Translations under genes and position numbers: made by a program
The notes under the pieces: generated by a model
Seen by the model: only the letters and a program-made list of their open reading frames with translations
Told to the model about the DNA's origin: nothing
Databases searched by the model: none
Source of the DNA: CAKSQF01 sp964568425
Lineage (GTDB): Bacteria > Bacillota > Clostridia > Oscillospirales > CAG-272
Direction of reading: 5' to 3'
NCBI GenBank assembly: GCA_964568425.1
Contig: CAZMPO010000030.1
Coordinates: forward strand, 1 to 14,006
Length of the DNA: 14,006 bases
Shown: piece by piece, positions 13,921 to 14,006 of the stretch
Layout of the letters: every line of letters starts with the position of its first letter
Numbering within the stretch: position 1 is the first letter of the stretch

Positions 13921-14006
13921 TTATCGGTTATATTTGAATATACTTTAGACGATCAAATGATATTTTAATCTATATCAAAGAGCGGCGGGAGCACCGCGAA
14001 CTTTTT

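Overview
The window looks like chromosome of an anaerobic Bacillota (Clostridia), most likely a gut lineage near Oscillospirales or Christensenellales. This placement is inferred from strong GGAGG-type ribosome sites, TTGACA/TATAAT promoters with 17-bp spacers, lipoprotein signal peptides with Ser/Thr-rich linkers, tRNA genes that encode CCA, and the gene families present. There are no phage, plasmid, CRISPR or transposase genes.

Layout. (1) 1-219, minus strand: the N-terminus of a lipoprotein cut by the window edge, with its promoter and a leader of about 117 nt. (2) 220-1049: no credible gene, but densely packed repeats. (3) 1122-6101, plus strand: three genes for envelope or carbohydrate-related proteins. 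These are a lipoprotein with a propeller-like region and an HExxH metallopeptidase-like domain, a right-handed beta-helix lipoprotein resembling GH28/GH49 enzymes, and a leaderless beta-helix protein 12 bp behind it. (4) 6433-6805: a tRNA operon, Gly(TCC)-Arg(TCT)-His(GTG), with a consensus promoter and a clear intrinsic terminator. (5) 6821-7729: a PflX-like radical SAM protein starting 15 nt after that terminator. (6) 7849-11743: a methionine-synthesis locus. One O-acetylhomoserine sulfhydrylase gene (metY1, plus strand) converges on a metY2-metA operon (minus strand). MetA carries Glu111, which predicts acetyl-CoA use, so MetA makes O-acetylhomoserine and the MetY enzymes sulfhydrylate it directly. 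(7) 11831-13832: glgB, glycogen branching enzyme, divergent from metY2. (8) 13833-14006: repeats.

The most unusual content lies between genes. Almost every intergenic space is a mosaic of short shared modules: a GATTTAT/ATAAATC palindrome, a GGCG...CGCC module, a GGCGGG/CCCGCC hairpin and longer blocks of 60-80 bp. The mosaics are often bounded by small tandem arrays. These arrays have three different sequences (GAGGTAA, AATTCCT, GTATCTT) but all have a 7-bp period. They sit at or across stop codons. One has been captured in frame and supplies an apparent extra C-terminal tail to MetA. One 82-bp unit is present as two nearly identical direct copies. No named repeat family could be assigned by eye; this set of modular, 7-bp-bounded intergenic elements is the best candidate in the window for something undescribed.
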